In this document: positions 1 to 8,153 of the stretch, piece by piece
Numbering within the stretch: the stretch's first letter is position 1
Layout of the letters: every line of letters starts with the position of its first letter
Assembly: GCF_009649815.1 (NCBI RefSeq)
Contig: NZ_WJIC01000007.1
Coordinates: 62,001-126,000, forward strand
DNA: 64,000 nucleotides
Source of the DNA: Nocardia sp. SYP-A9097
GTDB lineage: Bacteria > Actinomycetota > Actinomycetes > Mycobacteriales > Mycobacteriaceae
Direction of reading: 5' to 3'
Notes under the pieces: generated by a model
The model's database searches: none
The model's input: the letters and a program-made list of their open reading frames with translations, nothing else
What the model was told of the DNA's origin: nothing
Position numbers and translations under genes: made by a program

Positions 1-2
1 AG

Positions 3-455
3 CCCGAACGCACCATGCTGCGCCTGGACCAACTCGCCGAAGCGGTGGCCGAGGAGGCCGCCGATGAGCGCATCCTCGTCACCGCCCACCCCTCGGTGGT
101 CGTCGGTGACCCCCAACTACTGGGCCTGGCCATCCGAAACATGCTGGAGAACGGCCTCACCCACGGCGCGGTGAACCGCTCCGCCCCCGTCGAGGTCCAT
201 ATCGCCGAGGGCCGGGTGAGCGTGCGCGACCACGGCCCCGGCGTAGACCCCGTCATGTCCGCCAGCCCCTTCAACCGCGGCTCGGCGGGCCGCACCGGCC
301 GCAATGGCATCGGCCTGGCCCTGGTCGCCTGGGTCGCCCAGGCCCACGGCGGCAACGCCTCCATCGAACCCGCGGTCGGCGGCGGCACCATAGCCACCCT
401 CTGGCTGCCGCCCGCGGACCTCACCGCGGGCACGCCGACCGGGTCACGAATGTAA
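3..455 (+). CDS. Sensor histidine kinase, C-terminal ATPase part (5'-truncated by window edge)
   Basis: This is the 3' end of a gene whose start lies left of the window; 150 codons are visible. The residues form a GHKL ATP-binding domain. An N-box (NMLENGLTHG), a G1 box (VRDHGPGVD) and a G2 box (GRTGRNGIGLALV) appear in the usual order. Such domains phosphorylate a conserved histidine of the dimerisation domain, which passes the phosphate to a response regulator. Neither the sensor part nor the partner regulator is in the window. The reading frame is open from base 3, so the ATG at 15 is probably internal. The signal it senses cannot be told from this fragment. Confidence 0.85.
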   Translation, partial: PERTMLRLDQLAEAVAEEAADERILVTAHPSVVVGDPQLLGLAIRNMLENGLTHGAVNRSAPVEVHIAEGRVSVRDHGPGVDPVMSASPFNRGSAGRTGRNGIGLALVAWVAQAHGGNASIEPAVGGGTIATLWLPPADLTAGTPTGSRM

Positions 456-466
456 CCAGGAGGGGC

Positions 467-920
467 TCAATTGGGGTTCACGAGAACGAATTTGCTCGCG
501 ATACCGTCGTTCAGATCTCGATAGACCGCTACCGCGTCCTCCAAGGGGCGCGACACCGCCGGATCGGGGACGGGTAGTTCGCCGCATTCGAAGGCACGGC
601 GCAGTTTCTCGAGTGCGGCCGCGCTGGCGACCACATCGTGCAGTAGCGAATTGACGCCGATGATGTCGGCCCCGCGACGGTACAGGTCCAGCACCGGAAC
701 GTGGGCATGGCCGTCGGCGGGTGCCGGAGGTCACCGCGGCGCGGTCGAGTGCCTCGAGCGCGGTGAGGTACGGGACACCGCACGCGGCGGCCTGCTCGAA
801 CGAGAGATTGGCGGGTTTGAGCGCTATGCCGTCCGCGGCGATGGTGAGCAGTTCGGCGTGCGTGCCGTTGCGGGTGAAGCCCAATCCTTTACCGCTGCCC
901 CATACTTCACGGCCGATCAA
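467..920 (-). pseudogene. Decayed zinc-type alcohol dehydrogenase / quinone oxidoreductase
   Basis: Two pieces of one medium-chain oxidoreductase lie in different minus-strand frames. Bases 920 to about 720 encode the segment before the nucleotide fold (GFTRNGTHAELLTI and FEQAAACGVPYLTALEALDR). Bases of about 718 to 467 encode the C-terminal part (VLDLYRRGADIIGVNSLL) with a normal stop. The NAD(P)-binding Rossmann segment expected between them is missing, the frame shifts at the junction near 715-720, and the first 80 or so residues of the GroES-like domain are absent. No functional enzyme can be made. The parent family reduces quinones or enones with NAD(P)H; the substrate is unknown. Confidence 0.8.
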
Positions 921-1002
921 TCACTTCAACTTTCAGATCACATTAGCAGCGGTAAAGAGATTTGCTGCGGTAGCGGGCCGCTCGGGGTAATCTGGGCGTC
1001 CC

Positions 1003-1656
1003 ATGGCTCTGGAATCACTCACAATGGTGCGGCACGGCGAGAGCGCCGGGAATGCCGCGGCGGCGCGGGCGGCGCTCGCCGAGTCGGAGGTATTCGACAG
1101 CGGTACAAGAGATCCCGATTCGCCGCTGACCGAGTTGGGGCGGCGGCAGGCGGGGGCGGTGGGCGCGTGGCTCGCCGGACGGCCCGAGCGGCGGTGGACG
1201 GTGTGGTGTTCGCCGTATCTGCGTGCCCGGGAGACCGCCGATATCGCGCTGCGCGGGACGACCGTATCGGCGTCTCGGGTGGATGAGCGGTTGCGGGATC
1301 GGGATATCGGGAGTTTGCACGGGCTCACCGAATTGGGGTGGAGGCGGCGCTATCCCGAGGAGCTCGCGCGGCGGGAACGGCTGGGGCGGTTCTACTATCG
1401 GCCGCCGGGTGGGGAATCGTGGACCGATGTCGCACTGCGATTGCGGACGTTGCTGCCCGAATTGGACGGGCACGTACTGGTTTTCGCGCATGACATCGTC
1501 GTGGTGATGATGCGGTATGTGCTCGACAATCTCGACGAGAACGCCATACTGGCCATCGAGAAGAACCAGATCCGCAATGCCTCGATCAGTCGCTGGGAGC
1601 GATCGGGATCGCGACTCGTGCGCGCCGGATACAACGAGACCGCGCACCTGGGCTGA
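1003..1656 (+). CDS. Histidine phosphatase family protein (phosphoglycerate-mutase-like)
   Basis: The 217-residue protein begins with the family signature VRHGES at residues 9-14, in which the histidine accepts the phosphate. A partner Arg/Glu motif (YLRARETA) lies in the middle and the second catalytic histidine is in VFAHDIVVV. The length fits cytosolic branched histidine phosphatases rather than true glycolytic mutase, because an insert (RERLGRFYYRPPGGES) and the C-terminus resemble broad-specificity members. The substrate cannot be read from sequence. It stands alone, between the oxidoreductase remnant and the PucR-like regulator, with no operon partner. Confidence 0.85.
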   Translation: MALESLTMVRHGESAGNAAAARAALAESEVFDSGTRDPDSPLTELGRRQAGAVGAWLAGRPERRWTVWCSPYLRARETADIALRGTTVSASRVDERLRDRDIGSLHGLTELGWRRRYPEELARRERLGRFYYRPPGGESWTDVALRLRTLLPELDGHVLVFAHDIVVVMMRYVLDNLDENAILAIEKNQIRNASISRWERSGSRLVRAGYNETAHLG

Positions 1657-1811
1657 GCGAGGGTCGCGCAGGTTCTTGTGAGATATCACCGAATGAGGGG
1701 CCTCACATTGCGCGCCTTCACAGCGAGCCACCAACTTCACCCTCTCCGGCCCGCCGTGCGTTAGCGTTTCGTTACCGGAGGGCCTGCCCCCGGTGGGTGG
1801 AAGGAGCGCCG

Positions 1812-3086
1812 ATGGCCGTCGAAATTCCGGCCCGCGCCGGACTCATTATCTCCGGCACCCCGATGTCCTCGCCATTACAGGACGTCGGACCGTTGGCCCG
1901 GCATATGGTCGGGCACTTCATGGAAACCGTCGCACCGTGCGGAACCCTGCCCGGCGACGCCCTGCACGGGGATGTCACCGCCATCACCCGCATGTGCCTC
2001 GAGTTGGCCGTGGGCATGCTGGATGGGAAGGACCTGCCGGAGAAGACCAAACGACTCGAGGAGGCCGCCGGGCAGTGGGCGCGCGAGGGCATCCCCATCG
2101 ACACCATTCACCGCGCCATCCACGAGGGCTTCAAGATCGGGTCCGATCTGGTGATGGGCAATGCCATGTCCCGGCATTTGCGGCAGGACAATCCGGACGG
2201 AGGCGCCGAACTGGTGATCGCCGCCGCGGATATGGACAACATCCTGGGCGGCGCCGCCATGGTGGTGGAGTTGCTGGAACGGATGACCTGCGCGGTATCG
2301 CTGGCGTATGTCCGGGAACTGCGATCGGTGGTGAGCGAACATCACACCGCGGTGCATACGCTCAGCTCGGCGCTGCTCGGCGGGCACAGCACCTCGACCA
2401 TGGCCCGCGAATGCGGTATCGAGATCGCCGAATCGTATTACGTACTGGCGGTATCGATTCCGGAGCATCCGGAGGAGCATTCGCCGACCGTGGAGGGCGC
2501 GGTGGTGGCGCGGCGCAAACTGCGGCGACTACAGGCCGAGCTCGCCACCGGATACACCGCCAAGGTGCTGTCACTGCTCAGCGTGGACGGCGGGACGATT
2601 CTGGTGCCGGGCTGCGCGCTCGCCGACGATCAACTCGACGAACTGATCGAGCGACTATCGCGGGCGGCACGGGTACCCATCGCGGCGACCATGATCTCGG
2701 CTACGCCGCAGGGGATTCCGGATGCCGCCGATCAGGCGCATGAACTCCTCGATATCGTGCACCGGCTGCGCTTGACGCGCGGACTGTTCCGCTTCGACGA
2801 ACTGGCCCTGGAGTATCAGCTCACCCGGCCGGGGCCGGGGCGCGATCATCTCGGCTCGGTGCTCGATCCCCTGGACCTGCACTCCGAACTGCTCGAGACG
2901 CTGCGCACGCATATCAGCAATAATCTGAATCGGCAGCGGACGGCGCGAATCCTGCACGTGCACACCAATACCGTGGATTACCGGCTGAAACGGATCGGAC
3001 AGTTGACGGGCTTCGATCCGACCCAGGCCGCGGGATTGTGGTACTTGCGGTCGGCCTTGGTGGCACGTACCTATCGGGCGGGGTGA
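1812..3086 (+). CDS. PucR/CdaR-type transcriptional regulator with C-terminal HTH
   Basis: The C-terminus (NRQRTARILHVHTNTVDYRL) is the PucR-type helix-turn-helix that ends this regulator family. A degenerate GGDEF-like middle region precedes it. The first 150 residues are helical and resemble RsbR-type N-terminal domains common in Nocardia and Mycobacterium paralogues. I placed the start at the ATG at 1812, because GGAAGGAG lies 6-7 bases upstream; an in-frame GTG at 1797 lacks such a site. The protein is 424 residues. It lies tail to tail with the esterase gene, 25 bp away. Its target genes are unknown; a second, more typical PucR lies at 17892. Confidence 0.85.
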   Translation: MAVEIPARAGLIISGTPMSSPLQDVGPLARHMVGHFMETVAPCGTLPGDALHGDVTAITRMCLELAVGMLDGKDLPEKTKRLEEAAGQWAREGIPIDTIHRAIHEGFKIGSDLVMGNAMSRHLRQDNPDGGAELVIAAADMDNILGGAAMVVELLERMTCAVSLAYVRELRSVVSEHHTAVHTLSSALLGGHSTSTMARECGIEIAESYYVLAVSIPEHPEEHSPTVEGAVVARRKLRRLQAELATGYTAKVLSLLSVDGGTILVPGCALADDQLDELIERLSRAARVPIAATMISATPQGIPDAADQAHELLDIVHRLRLTRGLFRFDELALEYQLTRPGPGRDHLGSVLDPLDLHSELLETLRTHISNNLNRQRTARILHVHTNTVDYRLKRIGQLTGFDPTQAAGLWYLRSALVARTYRAG

Positions 3087-3111
3087 GCACATTCGCCCGG
3101 GCCCGCGGCGA

Positions 3112-4179
3112 CTACCGCGAAACGGGCTGCGGCACCAGCGCGGTCGCCAGGGTCTGCCAGGCCGGTGCGAGTTGGGTGGTGAAATCCGCCCAACCGTGTA
3201 TACCGGCGTCCTCGTAGTAGACGGTGGTGGGAATTCCCAAGTCGCTCAGGTGTTTCGCGAACTGCTCGGTGCACAGGCGCGCGCCCGCCTCCAATGCGAT
3301 ACCGCCACCCGCCGCACGCAGCGCCGTGATCGGATCGGCGGCGCGGGCCAGCTGCGTCAGATCCGGGACCGTCGGTAGGCCGGTGGCGGCGGAGAGGTGA
3401 ATAACCATGCCGCGCAAGGCTTCCGCGCCCAGCGTGCTGTCGTGGGTACGCCAATCGCGGGTGCCCGGCGGGCCCCATAGATTCACTACATCGCCACCCC
3501 GGGATGCCACAGTGAGAGTGGTGACGGCCGCGCCGGTGTCATCGAGTGTGGAGTAGCAACCGCTCATTCCAGCGACGGCTTTGTAGAAGCCGGGGTGGCG
3601 GTGCGCCAGCATCATCGCGCCCTGCGCGCCCATGGAGACGCCCGCGACGGCGCGCCGGCCGTTCGAATTCAGATACGGCTCGATGGCGCCGGGTAGCTCC
3701 GAGGTCAGGAAGGTCTCCCAGCGATTCCAGCCCAGCACGGCATCGGGGCGCTGCCAATCGCTGTACATACTCCCCGTACCGCCCGACGACAGCACCACAT
3801 CGACCGGTTTGTCGGCGAAGAATTCGGCCGCACCGCCCTTGGTCAGCCAATCCGAAACCTGTTCGGCGTCAACGCCATCCAGTAGATAGAGGGTCGGACG
3901 CGGGCCCTGACCGGAGCCGTGCAATACATCCACCGCGACGGCGCGGCCCATGGACTCGGACTCGACGGAGACGCGCTCCCACCGCGGACCGATCGACTCG
4001 GCACCGATCACGCTGGACTGCAACGTGATCGGCTTGGTCGCAGATCTGACGGCCGTCGCGCCCGGTAGACCCGCCGCCAGAGTCAGCGCGGCAGCCACCC
4101 CGACACCCACCCGCCGCACCACTGCCCCTGCGTGTCCGTTGCGTACTGCTGATTCCTGTCGCACTGCGGTTCTGCTCAC
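3112..4179 (-). CDS. Secreted alpha/beta-hydrolase esterase (mycolyltransferase-like fold)
   Basis: The product has 355 residues. An N-terminal basic stretch and a hydrophobic segment (about residues 22-45) form an export signal. The body follows the esterase D / antigen 85 fold: the nucleophile serine is S182 in GVSMGAQGA, and the base histidine is H328 in DAGIHGW. Actinobacterial members act outside the membrane on acyl esters, and some transfer mycolic acids. The exact antigen 85 signatures are not evident, so a general esterase is the safer call. The start is GTG at 4179 with GGGGA just upstream. It converges with the PucR-like gene. Confidence 0.85.
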   Translation of the reverse strand: MSRTAVRQESAVRNGHAGAVVRRVGVGVAAALTLAAGLPGATAVRSATKPITLQSSVIGAESIGPRWERVSVESESMGRAVAVDVLHGSGQGPRPTLYLLDGVDAEQVSDWLTKGGAAEFFADKPVDVVLSSGGTGSMYSDWQRPDAVLGWNRWETFLTSELPGAIEPYLNSNGRRAVAGVSMGAQGAMMLAHRHPGFYKAVAGMSGCYSTLDDTGAAVTTLTVASRGGDVVNLWGPPGTRDWRTHDSTLGAEALRGMVIHLSAATGLPTVPDLTQLARAADPITALRAAGGGIALEAGARLCTEQFAKHLSDLGIPTTVYYEDAGIHGWADFTTQLAPAWQTLATALVPQPVSR

Positions 4180-4730
4180 GGTCCCCGCATGCCCGAATTC
4201 CGATCACGGAAACCCGCCGAGCGACTGCGAGGTTGCACCGCTCGACGGGTGGATCTCCGGCTGTATGCGGCACGGCCGCGCCGGTGTTCCGTTGTCGATT
4301 TGCTCAGCGGTCCTTTTCAAGGGCAGGAAGGACCCGACCTCACCTCCAAAACCCTTGTCCCGGTGTGATTTCCGATCACAGCATCGACCGCCCAGCATCT
4401 TGATATCCGATGCCGTGACCGAGGCGAGCGTATCCACGGTGACGGGCCGAGCACATCGGTGCGCGCGAGGTTCTGGAGACCTCACAATGCGAGCGCCCCA
4501 AGCTCCGGCACCGGCCACGGCACACCTGCGCGTCGGCGCCGCGAAAACGCCCTGCCCATCAGTCATTTCGGTCCCGGAAATCACATAGACCGGCATGATT
4601 GGACCCAACCCGGCTGACAATCAAACCCCACAGACTTCTGAAAAGGATTGTTTGGACCATGGATGCGAGCTGTGGTCACCCCAGAGCGACCGAGTAGTCC
4701 GCCGACTCACCCATCGCAAGGGCAGCGAAA
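4180..4730. other. Gene-poor stretch between esterase gene and nrdE terminator
   Basis: About 550 bases without a convincing gene. Reading frames of up to 138 codons occur on the minus strand, but none has a recognisable domain, a good ribosome site or natural amino-acid composition. It should hold the promoter of the esterase gene at its left side; I could not pick out a clear -10/-35 pair. Confidence 0.5.
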
Positions 4731-4775
4731 ACAACGAGGGCGCTTCCGGTTTCGTACCGGGAGCGCCCTCGTTGT
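4731..4775 (-). terminator. Intrinsic terminator of the nrdHIE operon
   Basis: A long inverted repeat (ACAACGAGGGCGCT with CCGG inside, matched by AGCGCCCTCGTTGT) closes over a tetraloop. On the minus strand the hairpin is followed by TTTT. It starts 10 bases past the nrdE stop codon, so the operon ends here without nrdF. Confidence 0.9.
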
Positions 4776-4785
4776 GGTCAGTGGG

Positions 4786-6966
4786 TCAGAGCATGCAGCT
4801 TACGCAGCCCTCGACTTCGGTTCCCTCCAAAGCCATTTGGCGGATGCGGATGTAGTAGAGGGTTTTGATGCCCTTGCGCCAGGCGTAGATCTGGGCGCGG
4901 TTGACGTCGCGGGTGGTCGCGCTGTCTTTGAAGAAGAGGGTGAGGGACAGGCCCTGGTCCACGTGCTGGGTGGCGGCGGCGTAGGTGTCGATGACCTTTT
5001 CGAAGCCGATGTCGTAGGCGTCCTGGAAGTAGTCGAGATTGTCGTTCGTCAGGTAGGGGGCCGGGTAGTAGACGCGGCCGATCTTGCCTTCCTTACGGAT
5101 CTCGATCTTCGAGGCGATCGGGTGGATCGAGCTGGTGGAGTGGTTGATGTAGGAGATGGAACCGGTCGGGGGGACGGCCTGCAGGTTCTGGTTGTAGATG
5201 CCGTACTCCATGACCGACGCCTTCAGCTCGCGCCAATCCTCCTGGGTGGGGATGTGCACGCCGGCCTCGGCGAAGATCTCCCGCACCCGCGCGGTCGCGG
5301 GCTCCCACACCCGATCGGTGTACTTGTCGAAGTACTCGCCCGAGGCGTACTTGGACTCCGGGAAGCCACCGAAGTACGTGCCGCGCTCCTTGGCGATCAG
5401 GTTCGAGGCGCGGACCGCGTGGTAGGCGATCGTATAGAAGTAGATGTTCGTGAAGTCGACGCCCTCTTCGGAGCCGTAGTGCACGCGCTCACGAGCCAGG
5501 TAGCCGTGCAGGTTCATCTGCCCCAGGCCGATGGCGTGAGACTCGTTGTTGCCCTGCTCAATTGACGGCACCGAGTAGATGTGCGTCTGATCCGACACCG
5601 CGGTGAGCGCCCGAATCGAGGTCTCGACCGTCTTGGCCAGATCCGCCGAATCCATCGTCTTGGCGATATTCAGCGAACCCAGATTGCACGAAATGTCCTT
5701 GCCCACCTTGGAGTAGGTCAGGTCATCGTTGTACAGCGACGGCGTCGAAACCTGCAGGATCTCCGAGCACAGGTTCGAGTGGGTGATCTTGCCCTTGATC
5801 GGGTTCGCCCGGTTCACCGTGTCCTCGTACATGATGTACGGGTAGCCGGATTCGAACTGCAGCTCGGCAATGGTCTGGAAGAACTCGCGAGCCTTGATCT
5901 TGGACTTGCGAATTCGCCCGTCGTCGACCATCTCGTAGTACTTCTCGGTGATATTGATATCCGCGAACGGCACCCCGTAGATGCGCTCCACGTCGTACGG
6001 CGAGAAGAGGTACATGTCCTCGTTCTTCTTCGCCAGCTCGAACGTGATGTCCGGAATGACCACACCGAGGGACAGCGTCTTGATGCGGATCTTCTCGTCC
6101 GCGTTCTCCCGCTTGGTGTCCAGGAAACGGTAGATGTCCGGGTGATGCGCCTGCAGGTACACCGCGCCCGCACCCTGACGCGCACCCAGCTGGTTCGCGT
6201 AGGAGAACGAATCCTCCAGCAGCTTCATGATCGGAATGACACCCGAGGACTGGTTCTCGATCTTCTTGATCGGCGCACCGGTCTCACGAATATTGCTGAG
6301 CAGCAAGGCAACACCGCCGCCGCGCTTGGACAGCTGCAGCGCGGAGTTGATGGAGCGCCCGATGGACTCCATATTGTCTTCGATACGCAGCAGGAAGCAG
6401 GACACCGGCTCACCGCGCTGCTTCTTGCCCGAGTTCAGGAAGGTCGGGGTGGCGGGCTGGAAACGCCCGGCCATGATCTCCTCGACCAGTTCCTGCGCGA
6501 GGGTTTCGTCACCGGCGGCCAGGGTCAGCGCCACCATGCACACGCGATCCTCGAAGCGCTCCAGGTAACGCTGACCGTCGAACGTCTTGAGCGTGTACGA
6601 GGTGTAGTACTTGAACGCGCCGAGGAAGGTCGGGAAACGGAACTTCTTGCCGTACGCCTGCTTGAACAGCTTCTTGGTGAAGTCGAAGCTGTACTGGTCG
6701 AGAACCTCTGTCTCGTAATAGTTTTCCTTGACCAGGTAGTCGAGCTTCTCGCGCAGGTTGTGGAAGAAGACCGTGTTCTGGTTGACGTGCTGCAGGAAGT
6801 ACTGGTGCGCGGCCTCGCGGTCCTTGTCGAACTGGATCTCACCGTTCGGGCCGTACAGATTCAGCATCGCGTTCAGCGCGTGATAGTCCAGTCCCGCGGT
6901 GGACTCGCCGCTCACGGGGCGTTCTACGCGGGCAGTCTTTCCGACCGGTGCGGTTGTCGTTGCCAA
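4786..6966 (-). CDS. nrdE: Class Ib ribonucleoside-diphosphate reductase alpha subunit
   Basis: The 726-residue protein closely matches the mycobacterial NrdE as I recall it, including length, the run of active-site segments (QPATPTFLNSGKKQRGEPVS, SNLCSEILQ, NLGSLNIAK) and the terminal redox pair in EGCVSCML. It reduces ribonucleoside diphosphates to deoxy forms. It needs the NrdF radical subunit, which is not in the window, and NrdH as electron donor. The start is TTG at 6966, overlapping the 3' end of nrdI by 43 bases; the ribosome site is weak, but the N-terminal length agrees with mycobacterial NrdE. It is the last gene of nrdH-nrdI-nrdE. Confidence 0.96.
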   Translation of the reverse strand: MATTTAPVGKTARVERPVSGESTAGLDYHALNAMLNLYGPNGEIQFDKDREAAHQYFLQHVNQNTVFFHNLREKLDYLVKENYYETEVLDQYSFDFTKKLFKQAYGKKFRFPTFLGAFKYYTSYTLKTFDGQRYLERFEDRVCMVALTLAAGDETLAQELVEEIMAGRFQPATPTFLNSGKKQRGEPVSCFLLRIEDNMESIGRSINSALQLSKRGGGVALLLSNIRETGAPIKKIENQSSGVIPIMKLLEDSFSYANQLGARQGAGAVYLQAHHPDIYRFLDTKRENADEKIRIKTLSLGVVIPDITFELAKKNEDMYLFSPYDVERIYGVPFADINITEKYYEMVDDGRIRKSKIKAREFFQTIAELQFESGYPYIMYEDTVNRANPIKGKITHSNLCSEILQVSTPSLYNDDLTYSKVGKDISCNLGSLNIAKTMDSADLAKTVETSIRALTAVSDQTHIYSVPSIEQGNNESHAIGLGQMNLHGYLARERVHYGSEEGVDFTNIYFYTIAYHAVRASNLIAKERGTYFGGFPESKYASGEYFDKYTDRVWEPATARVREIFAEAGVHIPTQEDWRELKASVMEYGIYNQNLQAVPPTGSISYINHSTSSIHPIASKIEIRKEGKIGRVYYPAPYLTNDNLDYFQDAYDIGFEKVIDTYAAATQHVDQGLSLTLFFKDSATTRDVNRAQIYAWRKGIKTLYYIRIRQMALEGTEVEGCVSCML

Positions 6967-7394
6967 AACGATTCCAATCCCTCTCGGACGCGCTCGACGT
7001 CCTCAGCAGTTCCCATGAGTTCGAAGCGATACAGGTACGGCACTCCGGTTTTGCGCGAAATCACTTCGCCCGCAAAGCAGTACGTATCACCGAAGTTCGT
7101 ATTGCCGGCCGCGATGACGCCGCGCAGCAGCGCGCGGTTGTGGGGATCATTGAGGAATTTGGCCACCTGACGGGGGACGAAATCCTTATCGGATCGCTCA
7201 CCACCCAGTACATGCCGACCGCCACCGTAGGTGGGGACGATCAGCACGTAGGGTTCGTCGACTCGCAGTGAATCGGCGGTATGAAGCGGTATGCGAACGG
7301 CGGGGATACCCAGCCGTTCCACGAAGCGGTGCGTGTTCTCCGATGCGCTGGAGAAGTAGACCAGATTCGTTGTCCGCGTGGACAACTCGGTCAT
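6924..7394 (-). CDS. nrdI: NrdI flavodoxin-like protein
   Basis: The 156-residue protein has the flavodoxin-like pattern of NrdI: LVYFSSASENTHRFVERL binds the FMN phosphate, and later segments (VPTYGGG, AAGNTNFGDTYCFAG) line the flavin. NrdI supplies the oxidant that assembles the dimanganese-tyrosyl radical centre of NrdF. ATG at 7394 follows GAGAGGAG by 6 bases. It lies 65 bases after nrdH and overlaps nrdE by 43 bases, which suggests translational coupling. Confidence 0.95.
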   Translation of the reverse strand: MTELSTRTTNLVYFSSASENTHRFVERLGIPAVRIPLHTADSLRVDEPYVLIVPTYGGGRHVLGGERSDKDFVPRQVAKFLNDPHNRALLRGVIAAGNTNFGDTYCFAGEVISRKTGVPYLYRFELMGTAEDVERVREGLESFWQRQPHRSERLPA

Positions 7395-7459
7395 CTCAAC
7401 TCCTCTCGTCCCGGTCGACCCGCGGGAGCCTCTGATCCGTAGTCAGATGCTCCGGCCCG

Positions 7460-7699
7460 CTAGGCGACGGCGACGGATTCGGCGAGCGCCTTGATGCGAT
7501 CCGGGCGGAAGCCGGACCAGTGCGCGTCACCGGCGACGATGACGGGAGCCTGAAGGTAACCCAGTGCCATCACGTAGTCGCGGGCCTCCGGGTTCTCGGA
7601 GATATCGATGACGTCGTACGCGACGCCGGCCTTGTCGAGGGCTCGGTACGTGGCGTTGCACTGGACACAAGCTGGCTTGGTGTAAACGGTGATGGTCAT
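7460..7699 (-). CDS. nrdH: NrdH glutaredoxin-like electron donor
   Basis: The true product is 79 residues, starting at the ATG at 7699 behind GGAGAAGGGGAGA; a longer open frame upstream is not translated sense. The protein has the NrdH-redoxin signature with active-site CVQC at residues 11-14 and the C-terminal WSGFRPDRI segment that contacts thioredoxin reductase. It passes electrons from thioredoxin reductase to NrdE. It is the first gene of the operon, and the two NrdR-like boxes lie 157-204 bases upstream of its start. Confidence 0.95.
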   Translation of the reverse strand: MTITVYTKPACVQCNATYRALDKAGVAYDVIDISENPEARDYVMALGYLQAPVIVAGDAHWSGFRPDRIKALAESVAVA

Positions 7700-7855
7700 T
7701 GGTATCTCCCCTTCTCCTTGCCTTCGATCCGTATGCAGTGCACGGCTGAAACAAGAACCATGTTGTAAGTGCGCAAACCCCTGGACGCGGGATCGAAATC
7801 CCTGGTCGCGCAGCTCCCTTCGAGGGTCTCGCCGCACGCCTTTCCAGCTCCCAAG

Positions 7856-7871
7856 ACACTACACCTAGTGG
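7856..7871. promoter_or_regulatory. nrdH: NrdR box 1 (candidate)
   Basis: ACACTACACCTAGTGG agrees with the NrdR consensus ACACwATATATwGTGT at 12 of 16 positions. It lies upstream of nrdH, where this ATP-cone repressor is known to act on ribonucleotide reductase operons. Confidence 0.7.
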
Positions 7872-7887
7872 CAGACAGATTCATCCA

Positions 7888-7903
7888 ACACGACATGTTG
7901 CGA
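7888..7903. promoter_or_regulatory. nrdH: NrdR box 2 (candidate)
   Basis: ACACGACATGTTGCGA matches the NrdR consensus at 11 of 16 positions. It begins 32 bases from box 1, i.e. three helical turns, the spacing typical of paired NrdR sites. The rest of the 7700-8153 gap shows no gene. Confidence 0.65.
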
Positions 7904-8153
7904 CTCACAAAGATGAAATTCATATGAACGAAGTACCAGGACGCTCGATTCGCAACCCGGCACAAGTGAGGCGCAGATCACAATTTCGGCATACAGCACA
8001 CTTCCGGCAAACACACTGTTCACGCTGATGAACACGCTTCCCGCGAGCCACACGGGTCACGGCCGAAGTGCGGTTTCGAGGTCCGGCGGAGGGGGTGCGC
8101 GGAGGTACGAAACCTCCGAAATCGGTCAGCCCTCCGGCGTGTCGCAGTACGGC

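Noticed and set aside
4204..4620. 138-codon minus-strand frame between esterase gene and nrdE
   Set aside because: No ribosome site, no domain, uneven composition with many Cys/Arg; likely non-coding.
5581..7170. Plus-strand open frame of 529 codons over nrdE/nrdI
   Set aside because: Antisense shadow of nrdE; no domain, wrong codon pattern.
7700..7837. 46-residue N-terminal extension of NrdH
   Set aside because: The family begins at MTITVYTKPAC, and a strong ribosome site precedes that ATG.
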